Source of the DNA: Acidimicrobiales bacterium
GTDB lineage: Bacteria > Actinomycetota > Acidimicrobiia > Acidimicrobiales > Palsa-688
Length of the DNA: 6,515 nucleotides
Assembly: GCA_019241495.1 (NCBI GenBank)
Contig: JAFAWZ010000228.1
Location: 1-6,515, forward strand
Direction of reading: 5' to 3'
The notes under the pieces were generated by a model, which was not told where the DNA came from, ran no database searches, and saw only the letters and a program-made list of their open reading frames with translations. Positions within the stretch are counted from its first letter, which is position 1. Every line of letters starts with the position of its first letter. Both the position numbers and the translations under genes were made by a program. Shown piece after piece: positions 1 through 6,033 of the stretch.

Positions 1-658
1 CATCGGCGAGCACACCGAGCTCGGTTCGGGGTTCAAGATCGCCATGCGAGACCTGGAGATCCGGGGCGCCGGCAACCTGCTGGGCGGCGACCAGTCGGGG
101 CACATCGCGGCGGTCGGCTACGACCTGTACGTGCAGATGGTGTCGGAGGCGGTGGCCGAGCTGAAGGGGGAGGTGCCCAAGGAGCCGGCGGAGATCAAGC
201 TCGACCTGCCGATGACGGCCAACCTGCCGGGGGACTACGTGGCCCGCGAGGATCTCCGCTTGGAGGCCTACCGCCGCCTGGCCACGGTGACCGCCCACCC
301 CGAGGTGGACGACATCGAGGCCGAGTGGATCGACCGTTACGGCCCGCTCCCGGCCCCGGCCCGGGCCCTCGTCCGCATCGGCCACCTGAGGGCCGAGTGC
401 GCCCGGCTCGGGGTGAGGGAGGTGGCGGTGGTCGGTTCCGGTGGGGCACTCACATCTTCTGGCTTCACCGCCCGCCTCTCGCCCCTCTCCCTCAAGACCA
501 GCCAGAAGGTCCGCCTGCAACGCCTGGCCCCCAAGGCCGTCTACAAGGAGGACATCGCCCAGCTGGTCCTGCCCCTGCCCAAGAGCGAGGACCCGGCCGA
601 GGCGCTGGTCGTCTTGCTAGGGGAACTGGCCCCCCCGGTAGCATCGGCGGCGTCGTGA
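1..658 (+). CDS. mfd: Transcription-repair coupling factor Mfd, C-terminal part (5' end outside window)
   Basis: Mfd is a cytoplasmic DNA translocase that removes RNA polymerase stalled at lesions and recruits UvrA for nucleotide excision repair. The reading frame is open from base 2 and gives 218 visible residues. Visible residues 8-28 contain the end of the helicase module and the start of the RecG/Mfd TRG region (GSGFKIAMRDLEIRGAGNLLG), which is nearly invariant in this family. Residues about 75-94 (LPGDYV, then LRLEAYRRLA) mark the C-terminal TRCF domain (D7), which in the known protein masks the UvrA-binding surface until Mfd engages polymerase. The protein ends with an alanine/serine-rich tail. 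Its TGA stop overlaps the GTG start of the next gene in GTGA, so the two are probably co-translated. Identity is firm; only the last fifth or so of a usual roughly 1150-residue protein is present. Confidence 0.97.
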   Translation, partial: IGEHTELGSGFKIAMRDLEIRGAGNLLGGDQSGHIAAVGYDLYVQMVSEAVAELKGEVPKEPAEIKLDLPMTANLPGDYVAREDLRLEAYRRLATVTAHPEVDDIEAEWIDRYGPLPAPARALVRIGHLRAECARLGVREVAVVGSGGALTSSGFTARLSPLSLKTSQKVRLQRLAPKAVYKEDIAQLVLPLPKSEDPAEALVVLLGELAPPVASAAS

Positions 659-1566
659 GAAGACCCCGCATGGCCCTGTCCTCGATCGGCGCGCTCGCAT
701 TAGCCGCCTCCCTGACCCTCACTGGGTGCGACGCGTCCCCCTTCGCCGCATCGGTCAACGGGCATGTCATCTCCCAGGCCACCCTCAACAACCAGCTGAA
801 GCAGTGGGCCAGCAACAAGGCATGGGTCAGCGAGTTCGACAAAGCCAACGCTCAGCAGAACGGCCCCACCGTCGTCGGCGCCGGTGGCCCCGGGACCTAC
901 AGCTCCAGCTTCGTGGCCACCATCCTGGGCACCACCATCCAGGGCTCCATCCTCCGCCAGCGCCTGGTCGCGACCGGCCAGCTGCCGACGTCGTCCGAGG
1001 TCACCGCGGCCCGGGCCGTCGAGGCAGCCGGCGATTCGCAGGCCTGGAACCAGTTTCCTCAGTCGCTGCGCACGACCCTGGTTGAGCATCTCGCCGACCA
1101 AGCCGTGCTCACCCCCATTTCCAGCGACGCGGCGACCGTGCAAAGCGCGTTCGGGCAGATCGAGGCTTACCTTTTTTCCAACCTCTGCCTGAACGAAGCA
1201 TCGGTCCCCACCCTGGGGGCGGCCCAGGCTCTGGCGGCGGGGAGCGCGGTCACGGCCACCCCGGTGTGCTTCGACCAGGCGGCCATGGAGGACCAGCCGG
1301 CCGACTTCCGGGACGCGGTCCTCAAGCTCACGCCCGGTCAGGTGTCGCAGCCGATCAAGACCAGCTTCGGCTACCAGGTCGTGCAGCTCCAGACCAAGGA
1401 CTCCCCGGGCCTCGATGACGGGGTGCGGCGGGTGCTGTCCGCGGTTATCGCGACCAGTGCGCCAGCCGAGATCACCCAGCTCGTCAACGCTGCCTCAGTC
1501 AAGGTCAACCCGGCCTACGGCACCTGGTCGCAGGGTCAGGTCCAGCCCCCGCAGCTGAGCTCATGA
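655..1566 (+). CDS. SurA/PrsA-like lipoprotein with degenerate PpiC (parvulin) domain
   Basis: This is a predicted membrane-anchored lipoprotein of 303 residues, probably an extracytoplasmic folding chaperone. GTG at 655 is preferred over the ATG at 670 because it gives a positively charged start (VRRPR), then a hydrophobic core and an L22-T-G-C25 lipobox; it also overlaps the mfd stop as GTGA. After the anchor, FAASVNGHVISQATLNNQL resembles the SurA N-terminal helical domain. Near the C-terminus, L225-TPGQVSQPI followed by F238-G-Y-Q-V-V-Q-L matches the end of a parvulin rotamase domain. The first half of that domain is poorly conserved: the usual HIL start is not seen and the second family histidine is Q241. 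Two cysteines, C178 and C205, flank this region and could form a disulfide. Prolyl isomerase activity is therefore doubtful, and a holdase role is an inference. The gene sits between mfd and mazG, and SurA-like lipoproteins are known there in other actinobacteria. Confidence 0.8.
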   Translation: MRRPRMALSSIGALALAASLTLTGCDASPFAASVNGHVISQATLNNQLKQWASNKAWVSEFDKANAQQNGPTVVGAGGPGTYSSSFVATILGTTIQGSILRQRLVATGQLPTSSEVTAARAVEAAGDSQAWNQFPQSLRTTLVEHLADQAVLTPISSDAATVQSAFGQIEAYLFSNLCLNEASVPTLGAAQALAAGSAVTATPVCFDQAAMEDQPADFRDAVLKLTPGQVSQPIKTSFGYQVVQLQTKDSPGLDDGVRRVLSAVIATSAPAEITQLVNAASVKVNPAYGTWSQGQVQPPQLSS

Positions 1567-3005
1567 CCCCCCGGGTCGTGGTCGCCGGCCTCGGACCCGG
1601 TGACCCCGGACTCGTGAGCGTTGCGGCCCGATCCGCCCTGGACGGCGCCGGCCGCCGGTTCGTGCGCACCACCCGGCACCCGAGCGCCGCGCTGGCCGAG
1701 CCGGCCCGTTCCTTCGACGACCTCTACGACACGGCGCCCACCATCGAGGCGGTCTACGACGGGATAGTCGAGGAGCTGGCCCGGGCCGCCACCGCAGACG
1801 GCCAGATCGTGTACGCCGTACCCGGGTCGCCGCTCGTCGCCGAGCGCACCGTCGAGCTGCTGCGTTGCGACCCCCGGGTGGAGACGGAGATCGTTCCCTC
1901 GCTTTCGTTCATCGATCTGGTGTGGGACCGGCTGGGCCTCGACCCGCTGCGCGACGGCGTCCGCCTGGTCGACGGGCACCGGTTCGCCGAGCAGGCCGCC
2001 GGCCAGTCCGGCCCCTTCCTGGTCGGCCAGTGCGATACCAGGCTCGTGCTGTCGGAGCTCAAGCTGGCCGTCGAAGCGGGGCCTCGCGCCATCGTCATGC
2101 AACGCCTGGGTCTCGCCGACGAAGCGGTCCTGGAGGTCGACTGGGCCGATCTGGACCGGGCGGTCGAAGCCGATCACCTGACCTGTGTGTGGGTGCCTCG
2201 GCTGGGCGCGCCGGTGGCCGCCGAGCTCACCCGGCTGGCCGAGCTGGTGCGCACGCTGCGCGCCGAGTGCCCGTGGGATAGCCGCCAGACCCATGAGAGC
2301 CTCACCCGCCACCTGATCGAGGAGACCTACGAGGTCCTCGACGCCATCGGCTCCCTCGACACCCCCGAGGGGTATCAACATCTCGAGGAGGAGCTGGGCG
2401 ACCTGTTGTTCCAGGTGGCCTTCCACGCCCTGCTCGCCTCCGAGGCGGGCCAGTTCGACCTGGCCGACGTGGCCCGGGCCATCCACGACAAGCTGGTCGG
2501 CCGGCACCCCCACGTGTTCGGGCCACCTGCGCATCCGGTGCCGAACTGGGAGGAGCAGAAGAAGGCGGAGAAGGGGAGGGCCAGCGTCATGGACGGCGTG
2601 CCGGGCCATCTGCCCTCACTGTTGTACGCCTTCAAGATGCAGGCCAAGGCGGCTTCGGTCGGCTTCGATTGGAAAAATGCAGCCGGCGCGTGGCCCAAGG
2701 TGCGCGAGGAGCTCGGCGAGCTCGAGGAGGCCCTGTTTTTCGAGTCGGCGGCCGGGGGCTCGGGTGCGGGGCCGGCCGTCAACGAGGAGCTCGGCGACGT
2801 GCTGTTCTCGGTCGTGAACGTGGCCCGTCACCTCGGGGTCGACCCCGAGACCGCGCTGCACGGCGCGGCCGGCAAATTCCGGGCCCGGTTCGTGGCCATG
2901 GAGGCCCTGGCCGCGGCACGTCGGGTCGAGGTCAGCGATGAGCTCTGGGACGAGGTAAAGGCCCGGGAGGTGCACACGCCGCCGTCCCCCACCGAGTACG
3001 GTTGA
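1563..3005 (+). CDS. mazG: MazG nucleoside triphosphate pyrophosphohydrolase with N-terminal YabN-type methylase domain
   Basis: MazG hydrolyses nucleoside triphosphates to monophosphates and pyrophosphate and is thought to clean aberrant nucleotides from the pool. The 480 residues hold three parts. Residues 1 to about 220 resemble a tetrapyrrole (SAM-dependent) methylase, with the glycine loop G9-LGPGDP and a second loop V86-PGSP90. Two MazG domains follow. The first has R-A-E-C-P-W-D, the metal-binding E253-E254-xx-E257 and E277-xx-D280, then the linker with VMDGVPGHLPSLLYAFKMQ. The second has E382-E383-xx-E386 and E409-xx-D412. Both sets of acidic metal ligands are therefore intact. Length and order match Bacillus YabN (about 490 residues) rather than the shorter MazG of E. 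coli or mycobacteria. The ATG at 1563 overlaps the stop of the upstream lipoprotein gene (ATGA), with no clear Shine-Dalgarno sequence, so translational coupling is likely. The substrate of the methylase-like domain is unknown. Confidence 0.95.
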   Translation: MTPRVVVAGLGPGDPGLVSVAARSALDGAGRRFVRTTRHPSAALAEPARSFDDLYDTAPTIEAVYDGIVEELARAATADGQIVYAVPGSPLVAERTVELLRCDPRVETEIVPSLSFIDLVWDRLGLDPLRDGVRLVDGHRFAEQAAGQSGPFLVGQCDTRLVLSELKLAVEAGPRAIVMQRLGLADEAVLEVDWADLDRAVEADHLTCVWVPRLGAPVAAELTRLAELVRTLRAECPWDSRQTHESLTRHLIEETYEVLDAIGSLDTPEGYQHLEEELGDLLFQVAFHALLASEAGQFDLADVARAIHDKLVGRHPHVFGPPAHPVPNWEEQKKAEKGRASVMDGVPGHLPSLLYAFKMQAKAASVGFDWKNAAGAWPKVREELGELEEALFFESAAGGSGAGPAVNEELGDVLFSVVNVARHLGVDPETALHGAAGKFRARFVAMEALAAARRVEVSDELWDEVKAREVHTPPSPTEYG

Positions 3006-3018
3006 CCACACCAGTCAC

Positions 3019-3023
3019 AGGAG
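3019..3023 (+). promoter_or_regulatory. Ribosome binding site of eno
   Basis: AGGAG lies 13 bases before the ATG of eno, somewhat further than usual. It sits in a 31-base intergenic leader (3006-3036) that is C/A-rich and likely unstructured. CACACCAG occurs on both sides of it (3007-3014 and 3025-3032), and AGTCACA is repeated at 9-base spacing (3013 and 3022). With coxS and the moxR-type gene, this is one of three recognisable ribosome binding sites in the window, which fits independent, strong translation of enolase. No promoter could be recognised here. Confidence 0.6.
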
Positions 3024-3036
3024 TCACACCAGAAAC

Positions 3037-4320
3037 ATGTCGGAGATCGAGAGCCTCTTCGCCCGCGAGATACTGGACTCACGGGGTAACCCGACCGTGG
3101 AGGTCGAGGTTCTGCTCGAATCGGGGGCCACGGGAAGGGCCGCTGTTCCCTCCGGCGCCTCCACCGGCACCCACGAGGCGGTCGAGCGGCGCGATGGGGG
3201 AGACCGCTACGGCGGCATGGGCGTTCTGGGCGCGGTTGGCCATGTGAACGTCGAGATCGCCGAAGCCGTCGCCGGCCTCGAAGCTCTCGACCAGCGGGGC
3301 CTCGACCTGGCTCTGATCGACCTGGACGGCACCCCGAACAAGAGCCGTCTCGGCGCCAACGCCATGCTGGGTGTCTCGCTGGCGGTAGCCCACGCGGCGG
3401 CCGACGAGGCCGGGCTGCCCCTCTACCGCTACCTGGGCGGCACCGGGGCCCACGTGCTGCCCGTTCCCATGATGAACGTGCTCAACGGCGGGGCCCACGC
3501 CGACAACAACGTGGACATGCAGGAGTTCATGATCGTGCCGGTCGGCGCGGCCAGCTTCTCCGAGGGTTTGCGGTGGGGCGCCGAGACTTACCACGTGCTG
3601 AAGCGGCTCCTGCGCGAACGAGGGTTGTCCACCGCCGTGGGCGATGAGGGCGGCTTTGCCCCCGATCTGCCGTCGAACGAGGAAGCGGTGAAGGTACTGG
3701 TCGAGGCCATCGAGAAGGCGGGGCGGGCGCCGGGGGAGGAGATGGCCATCGCCGTCGACGTGGCCGCCTCGGAGTTCTACCGGGAGGGGTCCTACGAGCT
3801 CGGCGGCGAAGGGAGATCGCTGGCCCCGGCCGAGCTCGCCGCCTACCTGTCGGACATGGTGAAGCGCTACCCGGTCATCTCCATCGAGGACGGCATGGCC
3901 GAGGACGACTGGGACGGCTGGGCCCATCTCACCGGAGAGCTCGGCGGCGTGATCCAGCTGGTCGGTGACGACATCTTCGTGACCAACGAGGAGCGGCTCA
4001 GGCAGGGCATCGCGGCCGGAGTGGCCAACTCCATCCTCGTCAAGGTGAACCAGATCGGCACTTTGTCGGAGACCCTAGACACGGTCCGTCTGGCGACGCG
4101 CCATTCGTATTCGGCGGTCATTTCCCACCGCTCGGGTGAGACCGAGGACACGACCATCGCCGACCTGGCCGTCGCCGTCGGCTGCGGGCAGATCAAGACC
4201 GGAGCGCCAGCCCGCTCGGAGCGAGTGGCCAAGTACAACCAGCTACTGCGTATCGAAACAGGGCTGGGTCCGTCGGCGCGCTATCCGGGGCGAAGCGCGT
4301 TCGCCCCATTTGCCAAATGA
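3037..4320 (+). CDS. eno: Enolase (phosphopyruvate hydratase)
   Basis: Enolase interconverts 2-phosphoglycerate and phosphoenolpyruvate in glycolysis and gluconeogenesis, in the cytoplasm. The 427-residue protein has the normal family length. Key residues are all present: the mobile loop S39-GASTG44 with S42 as second magnesium ligand; the acid/base E204 in GDEGGFAP; the metal ligands D241, E284 (ISIEDGM) and D311 (VGDDIFVTN); the catalytic lysine K336 (ILVKVNQIGT); and the substrate-binding S363-HRSGETEDT signature. The start is the ATG at 3037, because the enolase N-terminus IESLFAREILDSRGNPTVEVEV aligns directly and AGGAG precedes it. The stop overlaps the ATG of the FtsB-like gene. This eno followed by ftsB/divIC arrangement is conserved in actinobacteria. 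Nothing suggests loss of function. Confidence 0.99.
   Translation: MSEIESLFAREILDSRGNPTVEVEVLLESGATGRAAVPSGASTGTHEAVERRDGGDRYGGMGVLGAVGHVNVEIAEAVAGLEALDQRGLDLALIDLDGTPNKSRLGANAMLGVSLAVAHAAADEAGLPLYRYLGGTGAHVLPVPMMNVLNGGAHADNNVDMQEFMIVPVGAASFSEGLRWGAETYHVLKRLLRERGLSTAVGDEGGFAPDLPSNEEAVKVLVEAIEKAGRAPGEEMAIAVDVAASEFYREGSYELGGEGRSLAPAELAAYLSDMVKRYPVISIEDGMAEDDWDGWAHLTGELGGVIQLVGDDIFVTNEERLRQGIAAGVANSILVKVNQIGTLSETLDTVRLATRHSYSAVISHRSGETEDTTIADLAVAVGCGQIKTGAPARSERVAKYNQLLRIETGLGPSARYPGRSAFAPFAK
4287..4307 (+). other. Perfect 8-bp inverted repeat at the end of eno, just before the ftsB start
   Basis: GGGGCGAA (4287-4294) and TTCGCCCC (4300-4307) are exact reverse complements separated by a 5-base loop, GCGCG. 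In RNA this would be a strong stem-loop inside the last codons of eno (residues PGRSAFAP), ending 9 bases before the ATG of the FtsB-like gene. Only three T residues follow (ATTT), so it is not a classical intrinsic terminator. It could protect the eno 3' end, pause transcription, or restrict initiation at ftsB, which has no clear Shine-Dalgarno sequence. Role is inference; the palindrome itself is read directly. Confidence 0.6.
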
Positions 4321-4649
4321 GGCGAGCGGTCCGCATTCTCATCGTGGCGGTGGCCCTGGGCGGGCTGGTGTTCTTGTTCGTCTTGCCGGGCCGCACCTGG
4401 CTGGAGCAGGGCCACGCCATGTCCGCCGCCCAGCACCGCCTCCAGGTGCTCGACAAGGAGAACGCCGCGCTGACCCAGCGAGCCCAGCAGCTGCAGAGCC
4501 CGGCCTACATCGAGCAGATCGCCCGGGAGCAGTACGGGTTGGTCATGCCGGGCGAGCAGGCGTACGGGATCCTGCTGCCGACGGCCACGACGACCACTAC
4601 CACCACGACCACTACCCTCCCGCCTGCATCGTCCGGTCGCGCACGATAG
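4317..4649 (+). CDS. ftsB: FtsB/DivIC-family septum formation initiator
   Basis: This is a small single-pass division protein of 110 residues. In characterised bacteria FtsB/DivIC forms a complex with FtsL and FtsQ/DivIB at the division septum and helps activate septal peptidoglycan synthesis. A short basic start (MRRAVR) is followed by one membrane segment at about residues 5-24, then an extracellular coiled coil at about 30-60 (LQVLDKENAALTQRAQQLQ). The family motif Y64-IEQIAREQYGLVMPGEQAY follows. After residue 88 comes an unusual tail with ten consecutive threonines (T91-T100) and PPASSGRAR. The ATG overlaps the enolase stop as ATGA, and a hairpin lies just upstream. Position directly after eno is the usual one in actinobacteria. 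In many of them a DUF501 gene and ppx come next; here they do not. Confidence 0.92.
   Translation: MRRAVRILIVAVALGGLVFLFVLPGRTWLEQGHAMSAAQHRLQVLDKENAALTQRAQQLQSPAYIEQIAREQYGLVMPGEQAYGILLPTATTTTTTTTTTLPPASSGRAR
4587..4616 (+). repeat. Threonine-codon tract with a repeated 12-bp unit in ftsB
   Basis: Ten threonine codons in a row use mixed synonyms (ACG, ACC, ACT). The 12-base unit ACGACCACTACC occurs at 4590-4601 and again at 4605-4616, separated by one ACC codon. This points to expansion by slippage or unequal exchange. The product is a flexible extracytoplasmic Thr tail, which could be O-glycosylated in an actinobacterium; that is inference. Confidence 0.75.
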
Positions 4650-4672
4650 GGTCCAAGGCCAATCCACATCGC

Positions 4673-4680
4673 AAAGGGGA
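4673..4680 (+). promoter_or_regulatory. Ribosome binding site of coxS
   Basis: AAAGGGGA lies 7 bases before the GTG at 4688 and decides that start over the in-frame ATG at 4700. It sits in the 38-base gap (4650-4687) between the FtsB-like gene and coxS. No terminator or confident -35/-10 promoter was recognised in this gap, so the cox genes may be read through from upstream or use an unrecognised promoter inside ftsB. Confidence 0.6.
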
Positions 4681-4687
4681 ATGGCCC

Positions 4688-5203
4688 GTGAAGGTGAAGA
4701 TGACCGTCAACGGCAGTGCCAAAGAGCACGAGGTCGAACCCCGGCTCCTGCTCGTCCACTATCTGCGAGAGGTGGTCGGCTTGACCGGAACCAACATCGG
4801 CTGCGACACCTCCTCGTGCGGCGCCTGCACCGTGCTGCTCGATGGCGAGTCGGTGAAGTCCTGCACCCTGCTGGCTGCCCAGGCCGACGGCGCGGACATC
4901 ACCACCATCGAGGGCCTGGCGTCGGGGGATCAGATGCACCCCATGCAGGAGGCCTTCCGGGAGAAGCACGCCCTGCAGTGCGGATACTGCACCCCCGGCA
5001 TGGTGATGGCGGCGGTGTCACTGCTGAAGGAGCACCCCAACCCCACCGAGGCCGAGGTGCGCGAGGGCCTCGAAGGCAACCTGTGCCGCTGCACCGGCTA
5101 CCACAACATCGTGCAGGCCGTGCTGTACGCCGCGTCTCCCGGCTCCGTGCCCGAACGGAATGCCGGCTCCGTGCCCGAACGGAATCTCGGGGTGTCGGCG
5201 TGA
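4688..5203 (+). CDS. coxS: Molybdenum hydroxylase [2Fe-2S] small subunit, CO dehydrogenase CoxS type
   Basis: This iron-sulfur subunit of a xanthine dehydrogenase/CO dehydrogenase family enzyme carries electrons from the molybdenum centre to FAD. It has 171 residues. The N-terminal plant-ferredoxin-like domain binds one cluster through C39, C44, C47 and C59 (CDTSSCGAC...C). The C-terminal helical domain binds the second through C98 and C101 (CGYCTPGM) and C133 and C135 (CRCTGY). All eight cysteines are present. The body ends normally near HNIVQAVLYAA, after which an additional repeated tail GSVPERNA-GSVPERNL-GVSA appears. The GTG start follows an AAAGGGGA ribosome binding site; the ATG at 4700 is a possible alternative. 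The stop overlaps the medium-subunit start as GTGA. Whether the enzyme oxidises CO or another substrate cannot be told without the large subunit. Confidence 0.95.
   Translation: MKVKMTVNGSAKEHEVEPRLLLVHYLREVVGLTGTNIGCDTSSCGACTVLLDGESVKSCTLLAAQADGADITTIEGLASGDQMHPMQEAFREKHALQCGYCTPGMVMAAVSLLKEHPNPTEAEVREGLEGNLCRCTGYHNIVQAVLYAASPGSVPERNAGSVPERNLGVSA
5139..5185 (+). repeat. In-frame tandem duplication (24-bp period) at the coxS 3' end
   Basis: A 23-base sequence is present twice without mismatch, at 5139-5161 and 5163-5185, with a period of 24 bases. Because 24 is a multiple of three, it encodes GSVPERN twice. Each copy contains a short inverted repeat, TCCGT and ACGGA around GCCCGA (5144-5159 and 5168-5183), so the mRNA could form two small hairpins just before the coxM start. 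It may be a local duplication or copies of a dispersed repeat; the window alone cannot decide. Confidence 0.9.
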
Positions 5204-6024
5204 TCCCCGCATCTTTCGACTACAAACGGGCTTCTACCGTCGACGAGGCGGTGTCGTTGCTTTCCGACGGCGGCGAGGACGCCAAGCTTCTGGCCGGCGG
5301 CCACTCCCTGCTGCCCCTCATGAAGCTGCGGCTGGCCGCGCCGGCGCTGGTTATCGACATCGGCCGCCTGAGGGACTTGTCGTTCGTCCGCGACTCCGGC
5401 GATCGGGTGGTGATCGGCGCGCTCACCCGCCATCGCGATGTCGAGATCGACCAGACCCTGCGCCAGCACCTGCCCCTCCTGTCCCATGTGGCCGGCCAGG
5501 TGGGCGACCCGCAGGTCCGCCACAGGGGAACCCTCGGCGGCTCCATCGCTCACGGGGACCCGGCTTCCGACCTGCCTGCCGCCTGCCTCGCCCTGGGCGC
5601 GACCTTCACGGCCGTCGGGCCGTCGGGGTCCCGCCAGATCGATGCCACCGACTTCTTCCAGGGTTTCCTCGAGACGGCCTTGGCGCCCGACGAGATCCTG
5701 ACCGAGATCAGCATCCCCAAGGCGACCGGGGCGGCCTGGTCGTTCCAGAAGTTCAACCGGCGGGCTCAGGACTGGGCCATTGTCGGCGTGGCCGCCGTCC
5801 GGGGCGATCGCACCGGCGTCGCCCTCGTGAACATGGGCCCGACCCCGCTGCGGGCCACGCCCGTCGAAGAGGCCCTGGCCGGTGGCGCAAGTGACGCCGA
5901 GGCGGCCGCCCGCGCCGCCGAGGGCCTCGAGCCGCCCGAGGACCTCAACGCCAGCGCCGAGTACCGGCGCCACCTGGCCCAGGTCCTGGTACGGCGGGCC
6001 TTGGAGCAGGCCCGCGCCGCCTAA
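5200..6024 (+). CDS. coxM: Molybdenum hydroxylase FAD-binding medium subunit, CO dehydrogenase CoxM type
   Basis: This flavoprotein subunit takes electrons from the [2Fe-2S] subunit and passes them to the acceptor, likely quinone or the respiratory chain. It has 274 residues, close to the usual 280-290. The N-terminal FAD-binding part has the two signature loops, A32-GGHSLLPLMK42 and T111-LGGSIAHGDPASDLPA127. The middle has QKFNRRAQDWAIVGVAAV, and the C-terminal flavoprotein domain contains VNMGPTPLRATPVEEAL and a final YRRHLAQVLVRRALEQA helix. The frame is open further upstream inside coxS, but GTG at 5200 is the only sensible start: it gives the expected VIPASFDYKRA N-terminus and overlaps the coxS stop as GTGA. 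The partner large subunit, which holds the molybdopterin and active site, is not next to it in this window. Confidence 0.95.
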   Translation: MIPASFDYKRASTVDEAVSLLSDGGEDAKLLAGGHSLLPLMKLRLAAPALVIDIGRLRDLSFVRDSGDRVVIGALTRHRDVEIDQTLRQHLPLLSHVAGQVGDPQVRHRGTLGGSIAHGDPASDLPAACLALGATFTAVGPSGSRQIDATDFFQGFLETALAPDEILTEISIPKATGAAWSFQKFNRRAQDWAIVGVAAVRGDRTGVALVNMGPTPLRATPVEEALAGGASDAEAAARAAEGLEPPEDLNASAEYRRHLAQVLVRRALEQARAA

Positions 6025-6027
6025 CTT

Positions 6028-6032
6028 GGAGG
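6028..6032 (+). promoter_or_regulatory. Shine-Dalgarno-like GGAGG unusually close to the moxR-type start
   Basis: GGAGG lies in the 9-base gap between coxM and the next gene, with only one base before the GTG at 6034. Normal spacing is about 5-9 bases. An in-frame TAA at 6022 excludes an earlier start; a CTG at 6058 is the next candidate but too distant. Re-initiation after coxM translation is the likely explanation. Confidence 0.45.
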
Positions 6033-6033
6033 G

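Noticed and set aside
325..654. Upstream extension of the lipoprotein reading frame into mfd
   Set aside because: The frame stays open only because of high GC; its translation is Pro/Gly/Arg-rich and it overlaps the conserved Mfd TRCF domain. The signal peptide and lipobox fix the start near 655.
1172..1177. Run of six T in the lipoprotein gene as a possible frameshift or slippage site
   Set aside because: The frame continues normally on both sides into the recognisable rotamase end, so there is no evidence of a programmed or actual shift.
1536..2609. Long - strand open frame (357 codons) opposite mazG
   Set aside because: Mirrors the codon pattern of mazG; low-complexity composition and no family resemblance.
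3079..3927. Long open frame of 282 codons on the - strand opposite eno
   Set aside because: It is a GC-rich antisense shadow with no recognisable domain, while the + strand encodes a fully conserved enolase.
4287..4307. The eno/ftsB hairpin as an intrinsic terminator
   Set aside because: Only ATTT follows the stem, and a real gene starts 9 bases later in an overlapping arrangement; full termination here is unlikely.
4650..4687. Promoter or terminator between ftsB and coxS
   Set aside because: No inverted repeat with a T-run and no convincing -35/-10 pair; only the ribosome binding site is supportable.
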